From the NCBI RefSeq assembly GCF_001267925.1, contig NZ_CP011409.1:744001-808000 (forward strand): a stretch of DNA of 64,000 nucleotides, given 5' to 3'. A program made the translations under genes and the position numbers. Source of the stretch: Herbaspirillum hiltneri N3 (GTDB lineage Bacteria; Pseudomonadota; Gammaproteobacteria; Burkholderiales; Burkholderiaceae_D). Shown in pieces: positions 16,045-24,388 of the stretch. Numbering within the stretch: the stretch's first letter is position 1; each line of letters begins with the position of its first letter. Under the pieces are notes generated by a model. The model was not told the DNA's origin. It did not search any database and was given only the letters and a program-made list of their open reading frames with translations.

Positions 16045-16640
16045 TGAAACGTTTGCTGTCTTTCCTGCCGGCGGCGCTGCTGGCCTTGGGTGCTCTGACG
16101 CTGGCCGGCTGCCAGAAGGGCGGCTCCGAAAAATTCGTCAACACCGACGTCACCGGGCTGGAATACGCCAAGGATTTCGCGCTCACCGACCACAACGGCA
16201 AGCCGCGCACGCTGGCCGATTTCAAGGGCAAGGCGGTGGTGATGTTCTTCGGCTATACCCAATGCCCGGACGTCTGTCCGACCACCATGGCCGAGATGGC
16301 GAACGTGATGAAGGAGCTCGGCCCGCAAGCCGACAAGGTGCAGGTATTGTTCGTGACCGTCGATCCCGCGCGCGACACGCCGCAGATCCTGTCGCAGTAT
16401 GTGCCGGCCTTCGACAAGCGCTTCCTCGGCCTGTACGGCGACGAGGCCGCAACCGCCAAGGTCGCCAAGGAATTCAAGGTGTTCTACCAGAAGGTGCCGG
16501 GCAAGACCGCAGGCAGCTATACGATGGACCACACCGCCGGCAGCTACGTGTTCGATCCGCAGGGGCATATCCGTCTGTTCGTGCGGCACGGCCAGGGCGC
16601 GGAGCCCATCGTGCATGATCTGAAATTGCTGCTGTCCTGA
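16044..16640 (+). CDS. SCO1/SenC family copper chaperone lipoprotein
   Basis: A 198-residue Sco protein involved in copper delivery to, or disulfide reduction at, the CuA site of subunit II. The N-terminus is a lipoprotein signal with lipobox LTLAGC near residue 22. The thioredoxin-like domain carries the copper motif CPDVCP (in YTQCPDVCPTTMAEM) and the third ligand in MDHTAGSYVFD. The start at 16044 overlaps the ctaB stop. This is the canonical Sco of the locus; the protein at 13394 is a divergent second one. Confidence 0.93.
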   Translation: MKRLLSFLPAALLALGALTLAGCQKGGSEKFVNTDVTGLEYAKDFALTDHNGKPRTLADFKGKAVVMFFGYTQCPDVCPTTMAEMANVMKELGPQADKVQVLFVTVDPARDTPQILSQYVPAFDKRFLGLYGDEAATAKVAKEFKVFYQKVPGKTAGSYTMDHTAGSYVFDPQGHIRLFVRHGQGAEPIVHDLKLLLS

Positions 16641-16660
16641 CCGGACGTTGCGGACAAAAG

Positions 16661-16687
16661 AAAAGGCGCTCAGTTGAGCGCCTTTTT
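16661..16687. terminator. Bidirectional terminator between sco and rpoH
   Basis: GGCGCTCA (16665-16672) pairs with TGAGCGCC (16675-16682), with an A-run upstream and five T downstream. Confidence 0.85.
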
Positions 16688-16719
16688 CATTGCTGCGGGA
16701 TTGCCGGGGCTGCGTGTTT

Positions 16720-16746
16720 GCCGATTCTGCCGATTATGCCGATTAT
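16720..16746 (+). repeat. Three tandem 9-bp units at the rpoH stop
   Basis: GCCGATTCT, GCCGATTAT and GCCGATTAT follow one another and run through the rpoH stop codon (16743-16745). It is a short array that could change length by slippage, altering the 3' end of rpoH. Confidence 0.7.
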
Positions 16747-17633
16747 GCAAAAGCCTGCAGCGAACCCTTCATCTTCTTCAGCGCTACCGCTTCGATCTGG
16801 CGGATACGCTCGGCGGATACGCCGAATTCGTCGGCCAGTTCGTGCAGCGTCGCGCCGCTGCCGTCGTCATTGGCCAGCCAGCGTGCTTCCACGATGCGGC
16901 GCGAACGGTCGTCGAGCTTGCTCAGGGCAGCTTCCAGACCTTCCGATTGCAGGCGGTCGTATTGCTTGGCTTCCATCACGCGGGTCGGCTCGCTGCTGTC
17001 CGAAGACAGATAGGCGATCGGCGCGAACTTGTCGTCTTCATCGTCGGTCGGTGCTTCCAGCGCAACATCGCGGCCCGACAGGCGGGTTTCCATCTCGATG
17101 ACTTCTTCACGCTTGACGTCCAGCGTCTTGGCCAATGCGTCGACTTGCGCCGGTGTCATGGCGTCCAGACCCGACTTGTGGCTGCGCAGGTTGAAGAACA
17201 ACTTGCGCTGCGCCTTGGTGGTCGCCACCTTGACCAGACGCCAGTTCTTCAGGATGTACTCGTGCATCTCGGCCTTGATCCAGTGCATGGCGTACGACAC
17301 CAGGCGGACGTTCTGGTCCGGGTCGAAACGCTTGACGGCCTTCATCAGGCCGATATTGCCTTCCTGGATCAGGTCGGCGTGCGGCAGGCCGTAGCCGAGA
17401 TAGCCGCGGGCGATCGACACCACCAGGCGCAAATGGGACAGCACCAGCTTTTGTGCGGCGCCGAGGTCATTCTTTTCGCGCAGGGCGCGGGCCAGCGAGA
17501 CTTCTTCAGCTTGCGTCAGCATCGGCAGACGATTGACGGCCGAGATATAGGCGTCAATGTTGCCCAGGCTGCCGGAGAAGCCGAGCGCAAGCGCATTGGT
17601 CTCGACGGGCATGAGTGCAGTAGCTGATTTCAT
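16743..17633 (-). CDS. rpoH: RNA polymerase heat-shock sigma factor RpoH (sigma-32)
   Basis: A 296-residue sigma-70 family factor that directs transcription of heat-shock genes. Region 2 is visible as HLRLVVSIARGYLGYGLPHADLIQEGNIGLMKAVKRFDP (residues about 67-105, broken here by function: core binding, then -10 recognition), followed by the RpoH-specific box TKAQRKLFFNLR near residue 140. Region 4 has a helix-turn-helix in TLHELADEFGVSAERIRQIE near the C-terminus. It is monocistronic: it converges with the sco gene across a terminator and has its own regulatory region carrying a CIRCE element. Confidence 0.95.
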   Translation of the reverse strand: MKSATALMPVETNALALGFSGSLGNIDAYISAVNRLPMLTQAEEVSLARALREKNDLGAAQKLVLSHLRLVVSIARGYLGYGLPHADLIQEGNIGLMKAVKRFDPDQNVRLVSYAMHWIKAEMHEYILKNWRLVKVATTKAQRKLFFNLRSHKSGLDAMTPAQVDALAKTLDVKREEVIEMETRLSGRDVALEAPTDDEDDKFAPIAYLSSDSSEPTRVMEAKQYDRLQSEGLEAALSKLDDRSRRIVEARWLANDDGSGATLHELADEFGVSAERIRQIEAVALKKMKGSLQAFA

Positions 17634-17711
17634 TGATTCTCCTTGGTTCCTAAGAGGAAGCGATGCGTAAATGTTGGCAGTTGCCTTAAAGCCGCAGTAT
17701 TTCTATCAAGT

Positions 17712-17741
17712 ATTCTAGCACTCCTTAATTGAGAGTGCTAA
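17712..17741 (-). promoter_or_regulatory. Candidate rpoH promoter overlapping CIRCE
   Basis: On the minus strand, TTAGCA (17741-17736), an 18-nt spacer and TAGAAT (17717-17712) fit a sigma70 promoter about 80 bp upstream of the rpoH ATG. Its -35 is formed by the CIRCE arm, so HrcA binding would block polymerase directly. This is inferred from sequence alone. Confidence 0.45.
17716..17740. promoter_or_regulatory. CIRCE operator (HrcA site) upstream of rpoH
   Basis: TAGCACTC (17716-17723), nine bases, then GAGTGCTA (17733-17740) matches the CIRCE inverted repeat in its eight inner positions on each side. HrcA represses from CIRCE until heat or unfolded protein titrates GroEL. CIRCE in front of rpoH has been described for betaproteobacteria. 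It would place sigma-32 synthesis under the GroE-controlled repressor. The rest of the 17,634-17,950 gap is A+T-rich, with no gene seen. Confidence 0.9.
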
Positions 17742-17886
17742 TAACGAATCTGGAAGGAAGAAATAGGTATTCTCTATGACTGTTTTTTAGGCAATTGGCT
17801 TTTCATCGCAAGAATTAGAGGAAATCTGGGGGCCAAAGTTGCTTGTTTCAAGCATAAACCTGTAACAAATTTTGCAAAGCAACATT

Positions 17887-17925
17887 GAAAAATGGCAACA
17901 ATTCCCGCCAGGGGAAATTGCTGCC
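17887..17925 (-). terminator. Terminator downstream of ftsX
   Basis: Read on the minus strand, GGCAGCAATTTCCCC (17925-17911) pairs, with one mismatch and a one-base bulge, with GGGAATTGTTGCC (17906-17894). The stem is followed by ATTTTTC. It closes the ftsY-ftsE-ftsX transcript. Confidence 0.7.
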
Positions 17926-17950
17926 ACTCAAGAAATTTTCAGGAAGAGCG

Positions 17951-18874
17951 TCAGGCCAGGCGCGACAGGTGCCGCTTGACCGACAGCATGGCGCCGATCA
18001 AGCCGAGCAGCGCGCTGACGCCGAGCAGGAAACCGATGGCGGCAATGCTGGGCGGCGCCAGGCGGAATTCGGAAGCGTACAGGCGGGCGAAGTCGGTGAT
18101 CGCCAGGTTAAGCGGTTGCAGCGCCAGCACTACCAGGCCCAGCGCCAAGCCGCCCGCGCATACGCCGAGCAGGGCGCCGGTGTAGTAAAACGGCCGGTGG
18201 ATGAAGGCGTTGGTGGCGCCCAGCAGGCGCGAGACTTCAATCTCTTCATACTGCGTCATGACTTGCAGGCGGATGGTGTTGAACACTACGGCCACCACCA
18301 CCGCGCCGAGCGTGATGCCGAGGAACAGCAGCACCAGCCGCAAGATGCGCAGCAGCGCGGCCAGCCGCTTGACCCAGGCCGAATCGATCTGCACCGTGTC
18401 GACGCCCGGCATGGCCTTGAGCTTTTGCGCGATGTCGTCGACGCGGGTGGCGTCCATGGCGTCCTGGAAGCCGGACATCTTCAATACATAACTGTCCGGC
18501 AGAGGATTGGCGCCCAGTGTCGCCAGCACATCGTTGAGGCCGGTCTTGCTCTTGAGCGTGTCGAAGGCCTTCTCGCGCGGCGTGAAATCGACGCGCGCGG
18601 CGCTGCCGCTGTCGGCCAGGATTGCGCGGATGTTGCCGGCCAGCGCAGTGGCCTTGTCGCGCGAGACATCCATTTTCAGGAAGATGCTGATTTCCGGCTC
18701 GACGGCGAGCTGCTCCGAGACCGGGCGCACGTTTTCCAGTACGGTCAGGCCGGCAAACGGCAGCGCCAGCGCGATGGACACCACCAGCACGTTGAGGATG
18801 AAATTGCCGGGCGAGCGCAGCAAGTGGCTGAAGGCGTCCGAGAACGCGAAGAAATGTTGGCGCAGCCAGTTCAT
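17951..18874 (-). CDS. ftsX: Cell division protein FtsX
   Basis: A 307-residue inner-membrane permease-like protein. With FtsE it forms the ABC complex that couples septal peptidoglycan hydrolysis to division by controlling murein hydrolase activators. It has the FtsX layout: a cytoplasmic N-terminus (MNWLRQHFFAFSDAFSHLLR), helix 1 near residues 25-45, a large periplasmic loop (about 50-170), then three helices with the conserved EEIEVSRLLGATNAFIHRPFYYTG segment. Its start overlaps the ftsE stop by 4 bp (ATGA). Confidence 0.93.
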   Translation of the reverse strand: MNWLRQHFFAFSDAFSHLLRSPGNFILNVLVVSIALALPFAGLTVLENVRPVSEQLAVEPEISIFLKMDVSRDKATALAGNIRAILADSGSAARVDFTPREKAFDTLKSKTGLNDVLATLGANPLPDSYVLKMSGFQDAMDATRVDDIAQKLKAMPGVDTVQIDSAWVKRLAALLRILRLVLLFLGITLGAVVVAVVFNTIRLQVMTQYEEIEVSRLLGATNAFIHRPFYYTGALLGVCAGGLALGLVVLALQPLNLAITDFARLYASEFRLAPPSIAAIGFLLGVSALLGLIGAMLSVKRHLSRLA

Positions 18875-19563
18875 TGCGAAATCTCCACCGGGTTGCTGAC
18901 GCCGTTGTGCCAGCCGTCGACGATGCGGCCGCGGTCAAGATAGATGATGCGGTCCGCGCCGGTCAGGTATTGCTCGTCGTGGGTCGAGATCAGGCAGGTC
19001 ACGCCGACGCCGTGGAAGGACTTGAGTGCAGCCAGCACCTTGTTGGCGTTGTCGCGGTCGAGATTGGCGGTCGGCTCGTCGGCCAGGATGATCTGCGGGC
19101 GGTTGACGATGGCGCGCGCAATCGCCACGCGTTGCTGTTCCCCGCCGGACAGTTCCTGCGGTCCGGAGGTCGCCTTGTCGAGCAGGTCGACCTTGTCCAG
19201 CGCGGCGCGGGCGCGTTTTTCGGCATCCGAACGCGGCGCGCCGGTGACGATCAGGGGCAGCATCACGTTGGCCAGGATGCTGCGGTCATGCAGCAGCCGC
19301 TGTTGCTGGAAAATCAGGCCGAGATTGCGGCGCAGGTAAGGCATGCCCGAAGGCTTGATGGTATTGATGCTCTGGCCGTTGACGCTGAGGGTGCCGGCGC
19401 TGGGGCGTTCCATGGCGGCGATCATCTTGAGCAGGGTCGACTTGCCGGCGCCGGACGGGCCGGCCAGGAACAGCAGCTCGCCCTTCCTGACCGAGAGCGT
19501 GATGTCGCGCAGCGCAAAGACGTCGCGCGAGTATTGTTTGGAGACCTTGGCGAATTCGATCAT
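18871..19563 (-). CDS. ftsE: Cell division ATP-binding protein FtsE
   Basis: A 230-residue ATPase partner of FtsX. Walker A GPSGAGKST is near residues 36-44, signature LSGGEQQRVAIARA near 140, Walker B ILADEPTANLD near 163 and switch His in ISTHDEQYL. The start MIEFAKVSKQY is the usual FtsE start. It sits between ftsY (45 bp upstream) and ftsX (4-bp overlap), so ftsYEX is one transcription unit as in E. coli, though here rpoH lies beyond it in a separate unit. Confidence 0.95.
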   Translation of the reverse strand: MIEFAKVSKQYSRDVFALRDITLSVRKGELLFLAGPSGAGKSTLLKMIAAMERPSAGTLSVNGQSINTIKPSGMPYLRRNLGLIFQQQRLLHDRSILANVMLPLIVTGAPRSDAEKRARAALDKVDLLDKATSGPQELSGGEQQRVAIARAIVNRPQIILADEPTANLDRDNANKVLAALKSFHGVGVTCLISTHDEQYLTGADRIIYLDRGRIVDGWHNGVSNPVEISQ

Positions 19564-19608
19564 CGTCGGTGATGGATTTGTTTTTCCTGGGCGCGGTTCA
19601 AATTTGTT

Positions 19609-20664
19609 TTAGCTGAGCAGGGCATCTACGAATTCTTCAGCGTCGAAAGCCTGCAAGTCGTCGATCGACTCGCCCACGCCGATGAAATACAGCGGCACCG
19701 GACGGGTCTTGGCGATCGCGGCCAGAATGCCGCCCTTGGCGGTACCGTCCAGCTTGGTCACGACCAGGCCGGTCAGGTTCAGCGCATCGTCGAAGGCCTT
19801 GACCTGCGCCAGCGCATTCTGGCCGGTATTGCCGTCGATGACCAGCAGTACTTCATGCGGCGCGGTGTCCATGCTCTTGCCGATGACGCGCTTGATCTTC
19901 TTGAGTTCGTCCATCAGGTGCAGCTGGGTCGGCAGGCGTCCCGCCGTGTCAACCATCACCACATTGGTGCCGCGCGCCGTGGCCGACTGCACGGCGTCAT
20001 AGGCCACTGCCGCCGGATCGCCCGATTCCTGCGAAATCACGGTGATGTTGTTGCGTTCGCCCCAGATCGTCAATTGCTCGCGCGCAGCGGCGCGGAAGGT
20101 GTCGCCCGCGGCCAGCAGCACCGATTGATCGTGCGCCTGCAAATGCTTGGCCAGCTTGCCGATGGTGGTGGTCTTGCCGGCGCCGTTGACGCCCGCGATC
20201 ATCATCACCAGCGGCTGATGGCGACCCAGCACCAGCGGTTTCTGCAGCGGGCGCAGCATTTCGATGAGCAGCGTGCGCAAGGCCTGGCGCACCTGGTCGG
20301 CTTCGGTCAGCTTCTCGTCCCGGACTTTTTTCTTGAGCGCATCGAGCAGGGATTGGGTGGCGTCGACGCCGGCATCGGACACCAGCAGGGCCGATTCCAG
20401 CTCTTCATAGAGTTCGTCGCCGATCTTGGCGCCGACGAACAGCGTGGTCAGGTTGCTGGAGGTCTTGGACAGGCCGCTCTTGAGGCGCGCCAGCCAGGAG
20501 CGCTTGGCCTCGCCCGATTGCGGCGCGGCTTCGACGATCTCTTCGGCGGCAGGAGCAATTGCAGGGATCGCAGAAGGAGCAGCCGGGACGGGGGCGGCCT
20601 GAGGAGATGCTTCCTTGGCAACGGCGGGTTCAGGCTGGGGTTTTTTCTTGAAGAAACTAAACAT
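19609..20664 (-). CDS. ftsY: Signal recognition particle receptor FtsY
   Basis: A 351-residue SRP receptor GTPase that docks ribosome-SRP complexes at the membrane. The start at 20664 (MFSFFKKKPQPEPAVAKE) is preferred over an in-frame ATG 37 codons earlier because FtsY normally begins with this hydrophobic-basic peptide. An acidic, Ala/Pro-rich A region (about 10-50) precedes the NG domain, with GVNGAGKTTTIGKLAKH (G1), DTAGRLPTQLHL (G3), TKLDGTAKGG (G4) and GVGESIDDLQAF. It is divergent from the M16 peptidase gene, with 173 bp between. Confidence 0.94.
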   Translation of the reverse strand: MFSFFKKKPQPEPAVAKEASPQAAPVPAAPSAIPAIAPAAEEIVEAAPQSGEAKRSWLARLKSGLSKTSSNLTTLFVGAKIGDELYEELESALLVSDAGVDATQSLLDALKKKVRDEKLTEADQVRQALRTLLIEMLRPLQKPLVLGRHQPLVMMIAGVNGAGKTTTIGKLAKHLQAHDQSVLLAAGDTFRAAAREQLTIWGERNNITVISQESGDPAAVAYDAVQSATARGTNVVMVDTAGRLPTQLHLMDELKKIKRVIGKSMDTAPHEVLLVIDGNTGQNALAQVKAFDDALNLTGLVVTKLDGTAKGGILAAIAKTRPVPLYFIGVGESIDDLQAFDAEEFVDALLS

Positions 20665-20837
20665 CGGATGCTGGGCTGGCTCTGTTGAAAGTGGCTGCGG
20701 TGTCTGATGGAGGGCGTTTCCGGCCGTTTCCAGGCGGGAATTCGCAATGAACAAGGTACAATTGGCCAGCCTCATGCCCGGATATTGCCGTCCGGGCGGT
20801 CCTTGGCCAGCCCCCGCATTCTATCAGAGCACAGCGC

Positions 20838-22250
20838 ATGAAATTGAAGATCAGAGCAATCCTGTCGACCGGTTTGGTATTTGCGTCTCTGGCGGGCCAT
20901 GGTCAGGCGGTCCGGGCTCAGTCTTCCGATCCGGCAACTGCCAGGGCAGCGGCGCAGGCAAGTGAATTCACGCTGAAAAACGGCATGAAAGTGATCGTCA
21001 AAGAGGACCATCGCGCGCCCACGGCAGTCCAGATGGTCTGGTACAAGGTCGGCTCGATTGACGAGACCAACGGCGCCACCGGCATCGCCCACGCGCTGGA
21101 ACACATGATGTTCAAGGGCACCCGCAAACACAAGACCGGCGAGTTCAGCCGCCTGGTCGCCGAACTCGGCGGCCGCGAAAATGCCTTCACCAATCGCGAT
21201 TACACCGCCTACTTCCAGCAGGTCGAGCACGGCCGCCTCGAAGCAGTCATGGCGCTGGAAGCCGACCGCATGCGCAACCTGCAGTTCGACCGGAACGAGT
21301 TCGCCAAGGAGATCCGTGTCGTCATGGAAGAGCGCCGCTGGCGCACCGACGACCAGCCGCAAGGCCTGATGAACGAAGCGCTGCACGCCGCCGCCTTCGT
21401 CGCCCATCCCTACCATCATCCGGTGGTCGGCTGGATGGATGACCTGCAGCACATGAACATCGGCGACATCGAAGACTGGTATCGCCGCTGGTACGCGCCC
21501 AACAACGCCACGCTGGTGGTCAGCGGCGACGTCAGCGCGCAGAAGGTGGCGGCGTTGGCGGAGAAATACTTCGGTCCGATTCCCGCCAAAACCATCCTGC
21601 GCGGCAAGCCGCAGAACGAACCGGAACAGAACGGCCTGCGCCGCGTGACCGTCAAGGCGCCGGCGGAAAATCCCTACGTGATTCTGGCCTTCAAGGCGCC
21701 GACGCTGCGCGACGTCGAACAGGATCAGGATGTGTATGCGCTCGACGTGCTCTCGGCGGTGCTCGACGGCTACGACAACGCGCGCCTGAACGACAAGCTG
21801 GTGCGCACCGACAAGGTCGCCAACAGCGTCGGCGCCAGCTACGACGACATCGCGCGCGGCCCGACCCTGTTCACGCTGGAAGGCAGCCCGGCAGCCGGCA
21901 CCACCACCGCCCAGCTGGAAACCCTGCTGCGCGCCGAAGTCGGGCGCATCGCCAGCGACGGTGTGTCGGAGCAGGAGCTGCAGCGCGTGAAAACGCAGCT
22001 GATCGCGTCGCAGATCTACAAGCGCGACTCCATTTTCGGCCAGGCCATGGAAATCGGCGTGATGGAAATGTCCGGCCTGTCGCACAAGAACATCGACCGC
22101 ATCGTCGAGCGGCTCAAGTCGGTGACGCCGCAGCAGGTGCAGGCGGTGGCGCAGAAGTATTTCAGCGACGACAAGCTGACCGTGGCGACGCTGGAACCCT
22201 TGCCGCTGTCCGGCAAGAAGGCCGGTCCGCCGCCGGGCCCGCTGCGCTGA
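20838..22250 (+). CDS. M16 family zinc metallopeptidase (catalytic subunit)
   Basis: A 470-residue exported peptidase of the pitrilysin/processing-peptidase family. The signal peptide spans about residues 1-29 (ending VRAQSS). The inverted zinc motif HxxEH is intact in GIAHALEHMMFKGTRKH near residue 85, with the downstream zinc Glu expected in the region of ALEADRMRNL. The second, non-catalytic half is present (GASYDDIARGPTLFTLEG). A second M16 gene lacking the zinc motif lies 0.8 kb downstream; together they fit a periplasmic alpha/beta pair. The ribosome site is weak. The substrate is unknown. Confidence 0.88.
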   Translation: MKLKIRAILSTGLVFASLAGHGQAVRAQSSDPATARAAAQASEFTLKNGMKVIVKEDHRAPTAVQMVWYKVGSIDETNGATGIAHALEHMMFKGTRKHKTGEFSRLVAELGGRENAFTNRDYTAYFQQVEHGRLEAVMALEADRMRNLQFDRNEFAKEIRVVMEERRWRTDDQPQGLMNEALHAAAFVAHPYHHPVVGWMDDLQHMNIGDIEDWYRRWYAPNNATLVVSGDVSAQKVAALAEKYFGPIPAKTILRGKPQNEPEQNGLRRVTVKAPAENPYVILAFKAPTLRDVEQDQDVYALDVLSAVLDGYDNARLNDKLVRTDKVANSVGASYDDIARGPTLFTLEGSPAAGTTTAQLETLLRAEVGRIASDGVSEQELQRVKTQLIASQIYKRDSIFGQAMEIGVMEMSGLSHKNIDRIVERLKSVTPQQVQAVAQKYFSDDKLTVATLEPLPLSGKKAGPPPGPLR

Positions 22251-22334
22251 GCCTGGTTGATTTCAGTTGAGCTGTATTGTACGAACCCCTGATCTGCCGA
22301 TTGATCTTCAGTTGCACTCTTACGGAGGAATAGC

Positions 22335-23012
22335 ATGCCAGTGATCGTCGTTGCGAACCCCAAAGGCGGCGTAGGTAAAAGCACTCTCTCGACCAACCTC
22401 GCGGGCTACTTCGCCAGCCGCGGCCACGGCGTGCTGCTGGGCGACACCGACCGCCAGCAGTCGGCGCGCGCGTGGCTCAACATCCGGCCGCCGGCAGCGC
22501 CGCCGATCGCCACCTGGGAGATCAGCGAAGACTACATCGCCAAGCCGCCCAAAGGCACCACGCATGTGGTGCTGGATACGCCGGCGGGCTTGCACGGCTG
22601 GCGCCTGAACGACGTGCTCAAGCTGGCCGACAAGGTCGTGGTGCCGCTGCAGCCGTCCATCTTCGACATCCTGGCGACGCAGGATTTCCTGCGCCGGCTG
22701 GCCGAAGAGAAAGCCGTGCGCCAGGGCGACATCGACGTCGGCATCGTCGGCATGCGCGTCGACGCGCGTACGCGCTCGGCCGACCAGCTGCATCGCTTCA
22801 TCGAAGGCCTCAACCTGCCGGTGCTGAGCTATCTGCGCGACACGCAGAACTACGTGCAACTGGCGGCGCACGGCCTGACCCTGTGGGACATCGCGCCGTC
22901 GCGCGTGCAGCGCGACATCGAGCAGTGGCAGCCGATCATTGCCTGGGTGGACGGCAAGAATGCCACCGCTCTCGCTGCGACAGATGCCGATCCGGCGGGG
23001 CAGGGCGGATGA
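22335..23012 (+). CDS. Orphan ParA family ATPase
   Basis: A 225-residue MinD/ParA ATPase with deviant Walker A PKGGVGKST at residues 9-17, A' motif GDTDRQQSARAWL near 40 and Walker B HVVLDTPAGLHG near 77. No ParB or parS-like gene is adjacent, so it is not the chromosome partition pair. Such orphan ParAs position protein cargo on the nucleoid. It lies between the two M16 peptidase genes, 84 bp after the first and 55 bp before the second, with a strong ribosome site (CGGAGGAATAGC). The functional link to the peptidases is unclear. Confidence 0.85.
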   Translation: MPVIVVANPKGGVGKSTLSTNLAGYFASRGHGVLLGDTDRQQSARAWLNIRPPAAPPIATWEISEDYIAKPPKGTTHVVLDTPAGLHGWRLNDVLKLADKVVVPLQPSIFDILATQDFLRRLAEEKAVRQGDIDVGIVGMRVDARTRSADQLHRFIEGLNLPVLSYLRDTQNYVQLAAHGLTLWDIAPSRVQRDIEQWQPIIAWVDGKNATALAATDADPAGQGG

Positions 23013-23067
23013 GGTTGGATGCAGGCGGTTGCCGTTTTACTTTGAAGTTGATTGGTCCAGTATCAAG

Positions 23068-24384
23068 ATGAAAAAATACTTGTTGGTGTGCGCCCTTGTT
23101 CTCGGCGGCTTTGCAGCGCAGGCGCAAGCGGCCCTGCAGATCCAGTCATGGTCGCTGCCCAACGGCGCGCGCGTACTGTTCGTGGAAAACCACGCGATTC
23201 CGATGCTCGATCTGAGCGTGGAATTCGACGCCGGCGCGCGCCGTGATCCCGACGGAAAGTCAGGACTGGCCTCGCTGACCAACGCCCAGCTCACACGCGG
23301 TGTGGCCGCGTCTGGCGACGCCCCTGCACTGACCGAAGCGCAGATTCTCGACGGCCTCGCCGATGTCGCTGCGCAGCGCGGCGGCGGCGCCAGCATGGAT
23401 CGCGCCGGCGTGACCGTGCGCATGTTGTCGAGCGCCGCCGAGCGCGACGCTGCGATCGGCCTGCTGGCGCGCACGCTGGCGCAGCCGAGTTTCCCGGAAG
23501 CGCCGTTTGCACGCGACAAGGCGCGCACCATCGCCGACGTGCGCGAGTCGCAAACCAAGGCCGAAGACATCGCTGCCAAGGCATTCTGGGCCGCGCTCTA
23601 CGGAACGCATCCGTATGCGCGCCGGGAAAGCGAAGACAGCGTCGCCGCCATCACGCGCGACGATCTGCTGGCCTTCCATCGCACACACTATGTCGCCAAC
23701 CGCGCCGTCATCGCGCTGATCGGCGACGTCACGCGCGCGCAGGCCGACCGGATCGCGCAAACGCTGACGCAGCAGTTGCCGCAAGGCGCGCCGCTGCCGG
23801 CCTTGCCGGAAATCGCCTCTGCCGCGCCGCAGGACCTGCGCATCAGCCATCCCGCTTCGCAATCGCACATCCTGATCGGCATGCCGGCGCTGGTGCGCGG
23901 CGACCCGGATTTCTTTGCACTGACGGTTGGCAACTACATCCTCGGCGGCGGCGGTTTCGTCTCGCGCCTGACCAATGAAGTGCGGGAAAAGCGCGCACTG
24001 ACGTACAGCGTCTATAGCTACTTCTCGCCGCTGGCGCAGAAGGGGCCGTTCCAGATCGGTCTGCAGACCAAGCAGGAGCAGACCGCACAAGCGCTGGACG
24101 TGGTGCGCCGCACGCTGGCCGATTACCTGCGCGACGGACCGACCGCGGCAGAGCTCAAGGCGGCCAAGGACAACCTGATCGGCGGCTTCGCGCTGCGCAT
24201 CGACAATAACCGCAAGATCCTCGACAACCTCGCAGTGATCGGCTATTACGGCCTGCCGCTGGACTATCTCGACAGCTGGACCGCCAATATCGGCAAAGTC
24301 ACCGTGGCGCAAATTCGTGCCGCTTTCACACGTAAAATCGCCCTCGGCCAACTCAGCACCGTTGTGGTCGGCGAGGCAAAATAA
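23068..24384 (+). CDS. M16 family peptidase-like protein, non-catalytic partner
   Basis: A 438-residue exported M16 protein. The start at 23068 (MKKYLLVCALVLGGFAAQAQA) gives a clean signal peptide; the longer frame lacks one. Where the catalytic paralogue has HxxEH, this protein reads GLASLTNAQLTRG, so the zinc site is lost. It retains the Arg-Tyr substrate-binding pair of the inactive-type subunit in EVREKRALTYSVYSYFSP near residue 310. This fits the alpha/beta division of labour known for processing peptidases and bacterial M16B pairs. It ends 4 bp before rsmD. Confidence 0.87.
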   Translation: MKKYLLVCALVLGGFAAQAQAALQIQSWSLPNGARVLFVENHAIPMLDLSVEFDAGARRDPDGKSGLASLTNAQLTRGVAASGDAPALTEAQILDGLADVAAQRGGGASMDRAGVTVRMLSSAAERDAAIGLLARTLAQPSFPEAPFARDKARTIADVRESQTKAEDIAAKAFWAALYGTHPYARRESEDSVAAITRDDLLAFHRTHYVANRAVIALIGDVTRAQADRIAQTLTQQLPQGAPLPALPEIASAAPQDLRISHPASQSHILIGMPALVRGDPDFFALTVGNYILGGGGFVSRLTNEVREKRALTYSVYSYFSPLAQKGPFQIGLQTKQEQTAQALDVVRRTLADYLRDGPTAAELKAAKDNLIGGFALRIDNNRKILDNLAVIGYYGLPLDYLDSWTANIGKVTVAQIRAAFTRKIALGQLSTVVVGEAK

Positions 24385-24388
24385 AAAC

